A stretch of 64,000 nt of DNA from Mactra quadrangularis (GCA_025267735.1 CM046299.1:24330468-24394467); one strand, 5' to 3'. Shown: positions 21,885 through 35,434, counted from the first letter of the stretch. Translations and numbers: made by a program. Notes: generated from the letters alone by a model not told the origin.

Positions 21885-22772
21885 CTGTGGTATCAAGGTA
21901 CTCCAAGTTTACACAGTATGATGCTACTTCAAACAAGGCGGTGTTAGTAACATTGGCACATCCCTGAATCTCTAGGTGGCGAAGTTCCGGACAACTTTTC
22001 GCTATAGCATGTAAACCTTTGTCTGTCAACTTCTCACATCCATTTAAATTAATTTTCTCCACTATTACACAAACAGTGGGCGTATTATAACTTAATCTCT
22101 TAGTTAAATATTTCAAAGCCCGGTCAATATGGACGTTTTCATCGTTTATAACTATTTTCTTCCACAATAAAGGGTCCCAGGCAAGTCTGTACCAACGTTG
22201 ACTAACACACGAACATCGACAAAGTTGATCAGTTGGCAAGTTTGAGAAAATTTTCACGATGACGTCATCTGTCATCAGGTCGAACGGGGATGGTCGAACT
22301 TTAGACCTACCCTTACCGGAAGTGAGCATTAATTTATCCATATCTTGTAAGTCAAGTTTATTATATGGTGAGTTCCTGTGTTTTTTCATTTGAATATGAT
22401 ATTCGTAAGGTGGTGGGGCGCCATTTTGTATCACAGGGGTACGATAGTCAGAATGTACACTGGAGTCAGACGATACTATTGACCTTTCTAGGTTAGATTT
22501 GTTTTGTTGAGCAACTTTAGCCCCATGAGTATAAGCCCAAGGGAATTTCCCATCCCCTTGGCGTTTCTTAACATAGGGTCGATCAACAGATATAGAAGAG
22601 TCTGAGAACTGTCGATCAAAAGACGAATCTGAATATCTGTGATCTGCAGACGATACGGAAGAGTTGTCTCCCTTGAAAACAGACATCTTTGCTGATTGGT
22701 TGTGTGAACTTGTGACGTCAGAAGCGATACCGGATGAGGAATCATGGGTATTCTCCAGAGTCACGATTGGAT
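21885..22772 (-). CDS. FBXL7: FBXL7, main N-terminal coding exon (linker, F-box, first LRRs)
   Basis: After a TTTTCAG acceptor (22774-22773) the exon begins with the last two bases of a codon and reads PIVTLENTHDSSSGIASDV. Then comes a Ser-rich low-complexity region of about 150 residues, the F-box (PFDLMTDDVIVKIFSNL, CRCSCVSQRWYRLAWDPLLW; about residues 168-213 of the assembled protein), and the first LRRs (INLNGCEKLTDKGL, LEIQGCANVTNTALF), ending YLDTT plus the first base of a Gly codon. The F-box binds SKP1 to join CUL1-based SCF ligases. SSSGIASDV aligns with the SSSISSDV stretch near the vertebrate N-terminus. No ATG lies in frame between the acceptor and residue PIV, so the start codon must be in an upstream exon. 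The Ser-rich region makes the protein longer than the 491-residue human form. Confidence 0.96.
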
Positions 22773-23465
22773 CTGAAAATATACACGAAAATACGTTAAA
22801 TAAAGAAAAAAAAAGTTATTGGATTATAAATGTATAGAAAGAACGATAGTTATTGGATTCATATTTTTTACTCTCCAAGATGGCCACCAAAATATATGAC
22901 CACTTGTTCTTCTACAGAAAAGGGAAATGGGATGCATATTATGCCTATTAAGGTAATCTTTACAATTTTATAACAACTTGTAATGAAATACCATGAGTTT
23001 TTTTAAAGTATGTATTGAATGACAAAACAGGAGAGAAGTTTAAAATTAGTTACCTCTTCCGAAGATTGAATCCTCTAAATACTTATGTTCATACTATTGT
23101 ATATGAACTTGTTTGATAAAAAATATTCATTAAACTAATGACAAAATATTGTGTAGCAAATCGGGGTAATTTAGGGGAAATGTGTGCGACACATGTACAA
23201 GTACACATGTACATTTAAGGGCACCGTGCATGTATATAATTACATCTTCGTACTTCATGAAAAGGGGCCAGATATTTGATACTTATTTGTTAGTGAGTCC
23301 ACAAAATGTAGTGAAACATGACAAAGCTGAACTCTTCCACTTCAATGAACTAGTCAAGACAGTTAATGTAGCATTTTAGAGTAAAATTTGAAGAAAAATA
23401 TTTTATTTGAAAACGGGACCATCAGTACGCCCATTATAGAATGAAACCCAATAATGTAAACATTA

Positions 23466-23518
23466 AACACAGACATTGGACTAATTTATTCAGATTAAAT
23501 TAGTCCAGTGAAGTGTTA
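23466..23518. repeat. Small inverted repeat
   Basis: TTGGACTAATTT and AAATTAGTCCA form a perfect 11-bp stem around ATTCAGATT, extended outward by imperfect pairing of AACACAGACA with GTGAAGTGTT. Possibly a miniature element end pair; no other support. Confidence 0.65.
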
Positions 23519-24058
23519 ACTATTACGTGAAAATTGAATTCTGTAGAAAATTGGAAACATTAAATTATCGTTTATTTACAGAACTGAATGACATAATAGC
23601 AACTATCAAATTATGTTTTTAAGTATAATATCTAGGATATCATGGGTATAACCTTGTTATAATAAAATGTGAATGAAATGTGTACATAATTTACACTTAA
23701 TTATAATATGGAATGAATCGGCTAACAATGCTGGCTTTTCATGCAGTGGAAAAACTCGTATTTGTTTGTAATTAACAATTTTCTGCAAATTTCGTGACAA
23801 AAAGTAATACTATAGTATTACGCTAATTATTTTATAGAATGTTTTCAGGCTAGGTCTAAACAGGGTTAAAGTAACCACCCAAATCATGACGTTCGTAATA
23901 AATAAAACCGTGTAAATGCACTGAAAATAAATTGTTGTTATGCATGTTTATGGTATGCCAAAGTAAAATACCATTTTCTGATACACTTTATGCGTATTTC
24001 AGATAGGTGTTTCACTTAAACAATGCACTGTCCAAAACAAAGGACTATAATCAACATC

Positions 24059-24125
24059 TGTCTTAAGCGGCTATGGTCTTTTAAGCGACCTTGTCTTAAG
24101 CGACCACTGTCTTAATCATCCACTT
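24059..24125. repeat. Degenerate 16-18 bp tandem repeat (GTCTTAAGCGACC)
   Basis: Four imperfect copies of TGTCTTAAGCGACCAC run in tandem. Arrays of this style also occur at 48255-48670 and resemble end-repeats of some bivalve DNA transposons. Confidence 0.6.
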
Positions 24126-24835
24126 ATTGTCTTTCCCTTGAGTGGTCTCTTAACAAATAATTCACTGTTCAAAGGGATTATTGTAAGAAATTCCACAAGG
24201 ATGAAGAGATTAAGTCAGAATTATCAGTTAATAATTAATGATTTGATGTGCACTCACTCTTTAATTTCACCTGCTATACCAGATAGAGGCTACTGTACTA
24301 AAATGTCACGTCAAGTTGGGTAACAAGTAACATACATTTGAGTACTCATTGTTTTGAGGTCTTTGTAGGGATTATTCACAAGGCTGTGTACGAGCACACT
24401 ATAATTTACAAATATCAAATGAATTCTTCAGGTGAAAGGATTGTCTAGACGCTCTGACACAGTTCAAATCTAAATGTATGTTACATGCATTCTTGCCGAT
24501 GAAAGTAGAGAAAGCATGCATTATCCAAATCATGAAAACAGTATAGTAGTTGGACACGAACAACTTTCTAGTATAAAAGTATGAAAAAATATTGAACTTA
24601 ATATTTACTTTATCGTCATAATTTATCAATTAGTAACTGAATTAGTTAAGTTATGTTTATAAAATGACCTAAGTAATGGCCAAAAATGGGCATTTTTAAC
24701 TATTTTTAAGTTTCAAAGATTTGATTTGCGAAGGAACAGTTCCTAATACTAAGACTTACGACAACTCTGCTATTAAGACTATCGACTTTGATGCTCCTAA
24801 TAGTGGAAGTTTACTGTATTTATTTTATAACTTAC

Positions 24836-24852
24836 AGAACAGAACAGAACAG
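24836..24852 (-). mobile_element. (GAACA)n tail, probable 3' end of a non-LTR element remnant
   Basis: On the minus strand this is (TTCTG)n preceded by an AT-rich end, like the tail at about 42398-42417 and, inverted, 49376-49393. Short pentanucleotide tails are typical 3' ends of several non-LTR families. No coding part was found. Confidence 0.4.
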
Positions 24853-27800
24853 TTCCTTTTTTATTCTGATCTATCACTTACAATCAAAACGTATTTATAA
24901 AACAACATAAATTACGATGTTAAAGTGCTGTGACCAAGAACCAAGACACAATGAGAAACAAAAGTGACAGCATATACATGTATAGTAATTAGTAAAATAG
25001 TTGCCATTCATTAAGACAGGGATTGGCTTAACCATGAAATATGTAAAGGTGAATGTATCCTATTGTATTTACTTACAGTACTGAACAAGTAAATTATTAA
25101 CATTACCAAAACTAAGTACATTTGTATTCATTGAGAAAACTCACAATGATTATGACACGTGTATTTATTTTATGATTCAAAATTGAGCGCATTTTCATTA
25201 ATTTATCAACTGTCCTTAAAAGTGACCAGCTGACTGCACATATGTAATGATGTAAGTTAAATAATCAGTCTGAGAATACATGGAGTACGTAATCGACGAC
25301 GGTAAGAACACTAGAGTAAAACAAACAAACAACTAAAGCCGGTCTCAAACCTGCTAAAAATGATGAGGGCAACACTGACTGAAACTTACTGAAGACCAGC
25401 AAAGTGAGAAGTTCTTAAAACGAATATCTCTATTATAGTCACTTAACTTAGAGTTTGAAGTTAAGTTCTATCCAGGGTCTGCACATAATACATCTACATG
25501 GAGTGGACGGACCCTGGTAGATACTAAACACCAAACAGAAGAACTGTCTGTAAATAGTTTACATAGTTTTGGTTGTAATGACTTGGCATTCTGGGATACT
25601 AACATTATAATCGATATCCAATAGTTGAACAAGAATATTCGATGATTAAGATACTGCTATGTCTTAAAATGAACTTCATTTATCAATATTTACAAACCCA
25701 TGTGTAGTTAGTTGTATACCAAGACATATGAATGTTTGTTCATCATTTGTAGAAGAATATGTTTTCCCTTGTCATTAATTTCATTTGTCATAATGTTTAA
25801 ATTAATGTATGCAGTAGTATACACCATACCAAGTTTCATTTATATTGACGGATAGTATGGATTGCATGGAATTGAACACCATGAAAAATGAAATTAATGG
25901 TAATGAGTAATAATTTCTCATTTAACATTATACTATTATCAATGTATTATGTATAATATAGAAATATAACTCTTAGAAATCGATTTGTTTAACAACTTTA
26001 ATACATTCATCATCGATTGTATAATAGAAAACAACTTATTGTTCTTTATCAATATATATAAGTATACTATACGTGTCACGATGCCCCATTTAGATGGAAT
26101 AATACACTAATTTATGTTAATATATCTATTTAAAATGTGAAGATTTAAAATCTACATTATAAACGATTATCAGAATTCTACAGAACGTTGACGTTATATA
26201 ATCTGATAAGATATGTTTAGACTCATTACTTTTTTCTTTTTTAACAAATTTATTATATGTATTATATGCATTAATAAACTATTAATAAACTAAGGTCTAA
26301 ATACGTCATGGTACTAAATGAAGAAAGGGTATGTCTTATAATAATAAATAATGTAAGATATATGCCCTATTATTCACTTTAGTTAATACATGAAAATTGA
26401 TCATTTGTACTTTTTATGAATATATTAACTCTTGATAAATAACATGGGTACGATATTTAAATGTTTTCCCAACAAACCATGCTTTGTTATTAAAACGAAT
26501 TATAGAATTTTCACGTATATTTCACACCACAGGTCGCTAGCTCGATGATATCCTAATTCATATAATTATTATTTTTAAAAGGCATGTGTCATAATTATCA
26601 ACGTTGCGCTACCTCTTTGGAAATCAACCACTATGTCTTGCCATAGTGAAATAGATAAAACATATTATATAGGAATTAAAGTATCATTGGACTAAGAACC
26701 TATGATTCATACATTATAGATATCGTCAATTTAGTAAGAAAGATTGAACCTCTTAGCACAATAATGAATTAGAAATATAAATTAAAATGACAATGTATTT
26801 TATCCATGGAATTTGGTAATTAAGTAGATAGAACTCAATATTCTTTGACTTTTCATAAATTATGCATGTATATGTATACACATGTACATTAAATTTGGTA
26901 ATCATAGTGTCTGTTCCAACATAAACAACATTACTTTCAGTGAACATATCAGAACTGAATATATCATTAATTCCTCTACCGAATACTAAGTAAAACAAAC
27001 ATGCGGGAAATAAATTGCAGTGCAATCGTTAACTATATCAAGTTCTGTACCGTATACACGTGTTGAAATTTCATTACTCATGGTTGAATTAAAAATTAAT
27101 GATAACATCAAGTTTGAAGTGTAAAATTGCTGTATCATTATATTACAACAATATTTCATGATTAAAAAAAGATCCAAAAATAGAAAGTAAAAAATGTATG
27201 ACTTACATTTATGGTCGAATTTCATCTTTTATCTTAGTTATTTATATAATTCACTTTCACTTACTCACAATGATTTTACTTTTCAATTACCAGTGCATCA
27301 AACAAGTCTATAAATCAAATTCTTTATACGTAATAAAAGCGATCATTTTACAAACACTTTTTCGATCTCTTCTCTGAAGAGTACCTCACTACTAATAAAC
27401 CGTATAAATCAACTACGCTGTTTTTTATCTTAAAGTAAACTGTTACACGTCGATTGGACGAGCAGTTATTTAGACGTATACTGGTCCAGTTTTTTGTAGA
27501 TTTGGAATGACTCGGTACTTATCGTTACTATAAGAAGCTCAACAAACATAGCAATGTTGCTAAATTAAGCTTGATAAAAAAGGAGTGAATTATAACTAAC
27601 TAAGTCAATACGTGAAAGTTTACAAAAGATTTATAAATTTCGCGCTCTGAATTGAAGAAAAAATAGAACAATATGTCACTTCAAAGGCAAAAGAAAACAA
27701 AACTGAATGAATCGCGGATATGTTTGTAAAATAACTAACCAAATACGCCAAATATGCGGGGATTGTTAAACAATTATTGCTATAATTGGAATGTAAAAAT

Positions 27801-28976
27801 GAACCAACAATTGAAAAACGGATGAAAGGAAAAATAAATATTTTCATTTAGTCATAGTCCTCAACTGCCAATAAACTGAAAATAATAAAAATATGATTTT
27901 CAATTTAGATATTCACGCTGTATTAGTTCCACGTGGGTAGGAAAGCGAATCAAGATTTCTAGAGTTTTTTTCTTTTCTTTAATATAGCAGTAAATAAATT
28001 ATTTTTGTTAGGGCTGATAACATAGAGCATGGATTTTAAATTGATTCAAATCATGCCATCTTTCATTTCAAGTTTTGATACATTTAAAGATAAATATAAT
28101 GAGCATAGCCTGTACCAAAAAGACTAAGGTAGATTTTTAAATGTCCATATACGACACAAAAGAAAAACTTGAAGTTATCAAAGATCAAAAACTTTTACTT
28201 TTCAATTTCTTTTTGATCCGCCTGACCTTCATAGTAAGTGAAAAAATTGTAATTTGCATTTTCAATTTCACTTACAAGTGAACGTATATCAGATACCACG
28301 TGACAGGGTGTTCATCGATGTCTTTATCCAACAGGGGGGGGGGGGGGGTCACATCGTGCGAACATTTGATTTCACAAAACTTTTGCTGATTTTGTAAAAA
28401 TACTGTGTCACTAGGTACAGTCATATTATATTCTCTGAGTCGCTATCACAATTTTAGTTATTTACCGCCGGCCTGAAGGCCGGTGGTATATTGGAGTCGT
28501 CAGAATCTGATGACCATGGCAGGAGCAGTTCATGATCTCTATTAATTGTGTCCTCCTTTTTTATTTACAAATGTTGACAGTGAGAAATTTTATTAATTTT
28601 AGTTTTATACTAATGTAATAAACTTTCGTGCTTCTTAGGGGGAGGGGGGCATTTTAAAGAGCATTTTATCCTTAATTTATATTTTAAGACATTGTAAAAT
28701 ATCTGCTCCCCTAAATTGAGGTTCAGGCTAAAAATACACGTACCGTACTTATTTAACGCACGTCTCCGTGAACAGATTTGCTACAGACTCGCGGTAAATA
28801 AGCAAGTGCGAGAGCTGAGAATTTTAGATCGGGTTAATCGTATACAAAGCGCTAAATGCATGATATAAAGTAATTAATTATTTGTAATTGTCTGTAGTAA
28901 GTTACTGACAGATACTGTAGACATCTCTGCATGCTGAACTTTTCGGTTGTTACTGTGTAATTACTGTCTAACTTAC

Positions 28977-28992
28977 TCATGGAAGCCGCCAT
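28977..28992 (-). CDS. FBXL7: Candidate first coding exon of FBXL7 (MAASM)
   Basis: The minus strand reads ATGGCGGCTTCCATGA followed by GTAAGT, a perfect donor. It leaves one base (A) over, and the FBXL7 exon at 22772 needs exactly one preceding base, so the join gives MAASMN-PIVTLENTH in frame. The assembled CDS is 16+888+731 = 1635 bases, or 544 residues plus stop. A very short first coding exon would suit a protein whose N-terminus is poorly conserved. GCGGC after the ATG and a more CpG-rich flank suggest a promoter-proximal region, and a CATGCGCA word resembling an NRF1 half-site lies at 29413-29420. The call rests only on phase, donor quality and position; another upstream exon is possible. 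Confidence 0.38.
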
Positions 28993-29299
28993 TAAGTCAA
29001 AATATGTTTGACAATACAGCTGGAAGTATTTTTTGCCGCATATATCTTTGTCTTCCCTTTTGACGTATGTACACATAATGGTACCACTATCCGGCGGTAT
29101 TTAATGCTTTGCATTAATCTTTTCTTGTTACACAATTTTATCTTAGCTCGATCATGAAACAAGTACTTATAGCATAGATTATTGAATATCCATGCTGCTC
29201 CTTGGTCTCTCAATACTAAGCAGACTGAGCATGAAGGATTCAATTTCCTGCTCTAAGAAATTAACTATGTGGGTTTTGGAAAAGTTTCAAACCAACGCA

Positions 29300-32200
29300 G
29301 AACTGGCCCACTGGCACCAGCGTCTTTAAATTTGTCAACAAACAGAAAAAAGGCCTCGTACACACAATCGTGTTGTTTACTGATTTGCATCAACATAAAC
29401 GAAAAGTTGAGACATGCGCAGTCGAGAAGATGAGAAATGAATGTATGTTGAAGTATTTGAAATAAATATACTGTTTACTAAAAAACGACAGGAATTTAGT
29501 TCGCTACTCAGCTTACCAACTTAAGCTTTATTCAGCAAGAACAGTCTTTAGAGACAATGGCATCTATAATAGTGATGCAGAAACTCAGACCCTGGTGATC
29601 CACCCAGAGCAAACTTAAAAGAGTTAATAAAAGACTTGGCAGTTTGTGATGAGAGATAATCAAACAGTTTATATTTAAAATTGCTGTACCATTTACATTC
29701 CCCATCATTTCACTTCATGGGTGTCAACAGTATATGATGTGTAACATAATAGCTCAAGTTATATATATATATAGTAATAAAACGAGTAAATAAATCTGGT
29801 AATTGAAACTTGTAAAAACTTTGTGTCAAAACATTTTATTTAGTGAACCAACATGGCGATATACTGCTTGGCTATATTACACCGTCTTAACAATAGCCAC
29901 CGCCAACGGGCAAACACGTATAATGTATTTCTTGCGTGGGGATGTAATGTACTTTAATTTTAGTATGTAATACATCTCTGCCATAGAAAGGTTTATGTGT
30001 TCAATTTTTCGTCTAAAAAGTGGTTAAATAAACTTTAAAGATTGAATACCAGTCGAAGATGTTTATACTGGTACTAAATTTCAGGTTAACTATTAAAACT
30101 CGATTCAAGTACAGAACAAAATCCGATCTTTATAATATGGTTTCTTTCAATACAATTTGATTATCTTAAGAGATTGTAACATTATCGTCTGCGCGCGGGA
30201 ACTCTTCAGAAAGGAGAATGTAGTGATAGCAGTTTTTACACTCCTAAATGAAGAGTCGATGTGAGTGACCTAGACCTTTTCCATTTAACATAAACCTGTT
30301 TAATCAATTGGTTGGAAAATAAACATACAAAGTTTGATAAAGATAGGGGAAACCTATATTTTGTACTGAAAACATCGTTGATTGTATCAGTATGGCGTAG
30401 GGTTTTTGATTACATCAGTATGGCAAAGGTTTTATCAGATAGGTATTATAATGGTAAAGATGATACTTGCTCTCCTTTGGGTGGGACATTGTTAGTGATT
30501 GTCAACTATATAATAAAAGTGTAAAAAAGAAATAAAAACAAATATCAGAACATCGTTACTATACATCTAGGCTGATATGCGACATTATCTTAACAAAATC
30601 ATATGTTTCAATACGTTCAAAATGAATAGAAATAGTCGCGCGCCATCATTTATATTATGAAATGATTGTTTTGTAAAACAACGCACAAAAAACTATAGGA
30701 ATTCAAACGATGATAAGATGTTTGGCCAAGTTTCTGATAACCTGTTTACATATAAAAAAGAAAAATGTACGACCGCCATGATCGAGTATAAATACAAAAT
30801 CATTTCTGAGGTATTTGATAATTTAATATAAGATAATAAAATATGTTTTCATGAATATTGTTAGATGTAATTATAAAAGCCATCGTGTCTGCCTATCTCT
30901 AATTTAAACATAATGTTCCTTTTAAAGGGTAAAAAGCTTTTTAGTAGTTTATCTTTCAATTAAAAATAACAGCTCTTTTGTAAAGTATGTGTTTTTATTA
31001 TTTTTTAAGTGAAGCTATAATGACATTTCAATCTTTAATTAACCCAAAGATATCAAAATACCGCAAAGTTTGGCGTTAATTTGTAAAATTGGAGCCAAGT
31101 TTGTTCTTTCACATGAATCACTATAACTCTTAAATAGAATTAGCGTTTACATTTCAGCGATAAAATATGTATACACGATGAAATTAAAGAAACGTGAAAC
31201 TCGCAATGTAAATAAAGAAGCATTCCATTTTTAGTATAAAAAGGGTGTACAATATCAAATCATACAAAGAAATTTTAAATTTAAGAATAACTGAAAACTG
31301 TAATTTTCTGATTATGACATTTTCCGCTCAATAATGGCAGACACTAGCTCTAAAGGGAGTCTTGTTATACGACTGGTTAAGAATAATACTCGGCGTAAGG
31401 TTACATTGTATGGAGAAAAATAGTTCGGATGAAAAGTAAATATTTAAACAGTATTATGTACGTGAAAACTCTAACCTTGTGATAAATTGTTTTCATTCTC
31501 TGTACGACTTGCTTTCAACAATATTTCCACTTTGTAATGAGCACAAACTATGATAGACTCAATGTATTTTTATTTTGCAATGGCGGCAGTTTCTTTTAGA
31601 ATGTGTCATTTTACCAGACTGCTTGACGTATTGCTTATGACTATCAGTCTGCTGTGTTTTGTCTTATAAAATGCCTTTTTTGTTCTGTTCATAATAAGTT
31701 GGCTAGATTGGACTCCTCCTCAGCAGTCTTTGCCATCAAGCTAATATATTGGCCCGACTGACAAGGAAGAAAAATCAACATTCGAGGAAGCAACGTCAAC
31801 CTGATATTGACAAATCTTACACATGCGCACTTGTCCGTATTTCGGATTATCTGCCCTTTGTCATAAACATAGATATATTTGGCAATTAATAAAAGTAATG
31901 ATAGAATTGAAATTACAAATTTATGTACTTCTTGATTTCATATATCGGTCTGCATTTTTGTAATAAGAGCCTGAGGTTATAAAACTTTGGAAAAAACACC
32001 AAGCTCAACACTAAGTTGCATTTTCTTTGGATATTCTTGTAAAGCAGACTTCATCAATATAATATACATTAAAAAGTTGCCAGCAATGATCATTGAAACA
32101 TTTATATCTCGAATTAGTTTATATTCTATACCCTTACATAACATGACATCATTTTCTCCACTATGATGACATCATTTCTCATTTTAGAATATGTCATGCT

Positions 32201-34468
32201 GACATTATTTTTTCACCGCAGTGAAAATGTGAGATTTTTTATTTTCACCACATAATAGGGAATATAGTTTGTGAAACAACAATGAGTTTTCAGCAATGAG
32301 TCCATACTCAAAGTTCTACAACCCTGGGAACTATTCTTCTAGTACTACGTCAATATAATTTGTAGGTTTTGAATGTCTTACTCTATTTTCATTATCTAAC
32401 CCAGCAGATATTACGTTATACTGACTACTTTACAAGTATTGACTGCCTGTATTCAATCCTTACACCGAATAACATTTGCTAAATCTTTTCATACATACAA
32501 TACACATACGAAAATTAATCTCATATTATAATGTATAATGTCAGTGTTTCGCCAAGTACCCTATAGATCCCCGTCAAAACCTTTCAAAAACTAACATAGG
32601 ATTATTGAAAACTCATTGAATTTCATTCATTCGAAAATTATACTAATACGGTCCGCCACACAAAACGAAATATGTATTTTATATATGAAGAATTCAAACT
32701 CGTATTTTTTATTGATATTGAAACTAATAAATATGTTAACAAGCTAGATTGATCTCATTTATTCATTTTTGAGGACAGTGTATTAAAATATGATATAATA
32801 ATTATTCGAGTATATTTTGAAATGTAAATTTAACTTAATGTGAATGACAGTGAAAGTGACACTTAAAAACTAACTTACAAATATTTGTAAAACATAACTT
32901 ATGTTATTTTTATTTTCAAACTGCATACATGTACATGTATTTCCAGACTATTTCAGTCATTTTCAAAAAACAACAAAAATAGAATGATGAAATTCATTTT
33001 AAAACTCTAAAATGTTTTTCTGTAAAACATGTCATAGAATGAAATGAATTGTTCACCAAACCAAACTATCGAAGGTACTTCATAAATAGATATAACCAAT
33101 CTATATCATTTGTTTCTATGAGTATAGAAATCTCGTGCATGTATTTAAGATCATCTACGTCATTCTCGCCTATTGACAATAACTCTTTTAAAGGCTGAAA
33201 ACGCACGATACTTCTTAAGCAAAGGAAAAAATAAGTCAGCTTTCAACATTTTTTTTAAACATTATAATCTTTCGACTAATTCGTCGGATCAGTTTTCCTG
33301 TGCTACAATTATATTCTATTCAGTACACACCTAGCCTTCCAATGGAGTTAGGGACTTCGCCAAATGAGTTAGAAAATCAACAAATCAACCATCTATATAG
33401 AAATGTTATGCCCAACCACGACAAGGGATCAAACTAAGATCACTAGTGTATAAATGTATAAACTATTGGCAAAAAACATCGAACCTGAGTCTCCTAATTT
33501 GCTCCAATGTGATCACTAAGCCCTTACACTTACCAAGGACACTACAGTGTCCTTACTCCCACAAAACGAGTGTTTTTATTCGAATTGCCTCTTACCGGGA
33601 GTTCTTTCTCTCAAGCGATCAAATACGTTGTCGTGTTCACACAACGAGCAATAAAACTTAACAATCAATTTAAGATAGGACAATAATGCGAGACATAATC
33701 AGTAAAAATTGTAGAAATAGTTCACTCAGAGACGACTAGGAGGAAAAAACTTCACATTTTCAAGTGATAAGCAAACACAGGAGATAACTAATATGGCTAG
33801 AAGTAGCGAAAAACATGATAAAATCTGTATAAAATATTCACTAAATATGTGAATTACTCGTATAATACACCTTTAATGTAACCTAACCCTTAAACCCTAA
33901 ATGTAAGAACAGGGGTTAGGTAAAAACCATTCATCTTGTGAAAATTGTACGTTTCTTGAGAAACAGAGAACGTAGTTTCAATAACTTAAATAATTGAAAA
34001 AAAACTTTTTAAAGTGGGATACATCAAAATTATGATATATCACAACTAGACAGAACGAGAGATGTTTGGATTAATTAATATTGCAAAGATATTCATCAAA
34101 ATCTAGGCATTAATCATTTTTAATACATCTTTGCCTACATTTTAGAAGAAGAAAAAACTAATTAGTATTATTTTCATTCACAACAATTTGATAAAGTCTC
34201 AGTGATATCATGTGAAAATGTCTGGGTTATTTACAAATGAATAAAATATAAAATTAAATATTAATGTATAATCATATCATATACTGTAAAATTATCCAAA
34301 GAGGTAAAACTTATCATGCATCATGAATTTATCATTTATTCATGTACAAAAACATAGGTAATCATGAAAACACATTTATCAATGATGGTAACTTAAGCTT
34401 TCTTCATTATTAGCTTACCAGCATGATATTGTATTTTAGCTGTCCGACAGACTTTTGAAATAATAAAT
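29300..34468. other. AT-rich intergenic sequence
   Basis: No supported gene in about 5 kb. Open frames at 30312-30524 and 33446-33661 lack domains. Two ATGCGCA words (about 29414 and 31825), a TTTTCACCGCAGTGAAAA palindrome (about 32211) and a few ATGACATCAT words near 32145-32175 are the only local patterns. The first few hundred bases may be the FBXL7 promoter. Confidence 0.4.
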
Positions 34469-34548
34469 GGTCCCCTTAATGCAAAAAGGTACTATAGTGT
34501 TCTTAGATAGTATATAATTATGATGGTACTTCTTTGCATTAAGGGAAC
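34469..34548. repeat. Short inverted repeat
   Basis: GGTCCCCTTAATGCAAAAAG and its inverse (TCTTTGCATTAAGGGAAC) face each other across about 35 bp, with a few mismatches. A small foldback element, family unknown. Confidence 0.65.
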
Positions 34549-34727
34549 GATATACATGTGCAAGTACTTAATAAAATAGTGGAACTTATAATTAGAGTAG
34601 TACACAATTACTAGTTACCCAATTGTAATACATACATTGTAATTTGTAACGCTGACGATCAGTTTAAGAAATCAAAGTCCACAAGTAGTATGAACTAATA
34701 ACTGCTCCTACCATGGGTTACCCGTAA

Positions 34728-35431
34728 TGCTAGGTTTACATCTGGCCACGATCTCCCCGATTAGCCAGAGGCTAAAAAATCGGGGAGCTCTACGGTTAAA
34801 TGGTATAATCCACGTTCTGTTACGCTTCCTTACGAAATCAGCACGTTTTGTTGCGCTCTACTGCGCTTTGCTACGATCGAGCCCACGATTTGCATCACGT
34901 TCTGTTACGCTTTGTTGCGATCAACACGATTGGCTTCCACGCTCCACCACGTTCCGTTACGTCCTGTTAAGATCTCCCACGACAAAGCCGCTTTGTTGCG
35001 ATCTCCTGCGATTTGACCTACGATTGGAGACAAATGACCACGTTTTACGTCACGATTTGATATTTAAACAAGAAATAATTCTTTCCCAGCGACGTGGGAT
35101 GAAAAAATGTTTCCACGCTGGTCCCGATCTGTTGCGATTGTACTCCACATTCTGTTACGTTCTGTTACGTTCTGTTACGCTTCGGTACGTTCCGTTACGT
35201 TTTGTTACGAAGGCCACGCTCTGTCACGACTAGAAAATGAATCGGGGCAATCGTGGTGAAATTTAAGTTTGATTTAAAATCTGTCCCGATGCCCACGATG
35301 TCCCCGATTTAACCACGTTCCGTTACGCTCCCCCACGATCACCCCGATTCAACTCCGCGCTCTGTTACGTTCGCCACGATGCTCTGGAATCGGGGACATC
35401 GTGGTAATCGTGGCCAGATGTAAACCTAGCA
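34728..35431. mobile_element. 704-bp MITE with perfect 25-bp terminal inverted repeats and TAA target duplication
   Basis: The left end reads TGCTAGGTTTACATCTGGCC (continuing ACGAT) and the right end is its exact inverse, finishing at 35431. TAA flanks both ends (34725-34727 and 35432-35434), fitting the 3-bp TWA target duplication of PIF/Harbinger transposons. The interior holds many degenerate GTTCTGTTACG and CCACGAT words, plus several TCCCCGATT motifs near both ends. The 168-codon frame at 34727-35233 is a result of stop-poor repeats, not a gene. Superfamily assignment is inferred from the target duplication alone. Confidence 0.9.
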
Positions 35432-35434
35432 TAA

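Larger units (their letters stand above)
22773..28976 (-). other. FBXL7: Probable FBXL7 first intron
   Basis: This holds if the candidate exon at 28992-28977 is right. The 6.2 kb are AT-rich, with a hairpin at 23466-23518, degenerate repeats at 24059-24125 and a (GAACA)n LINE-type tail at 24836-24856. About 24860-28320 shows nothing recognisable. A pure G run (about 14 bases) at about 28336-28349 and a GC palindrome CCGCCGGCCTGAAGGCCGG at about 28465-28485 stand out. No alternative coding exon was seen. Confidence 0.4.

Noticed and set aside
34727..35233. 168-codon plus-strand frame
   Set aside because: Lies wholly inside the TIR element and reads its degenerate word array; not protein-like.
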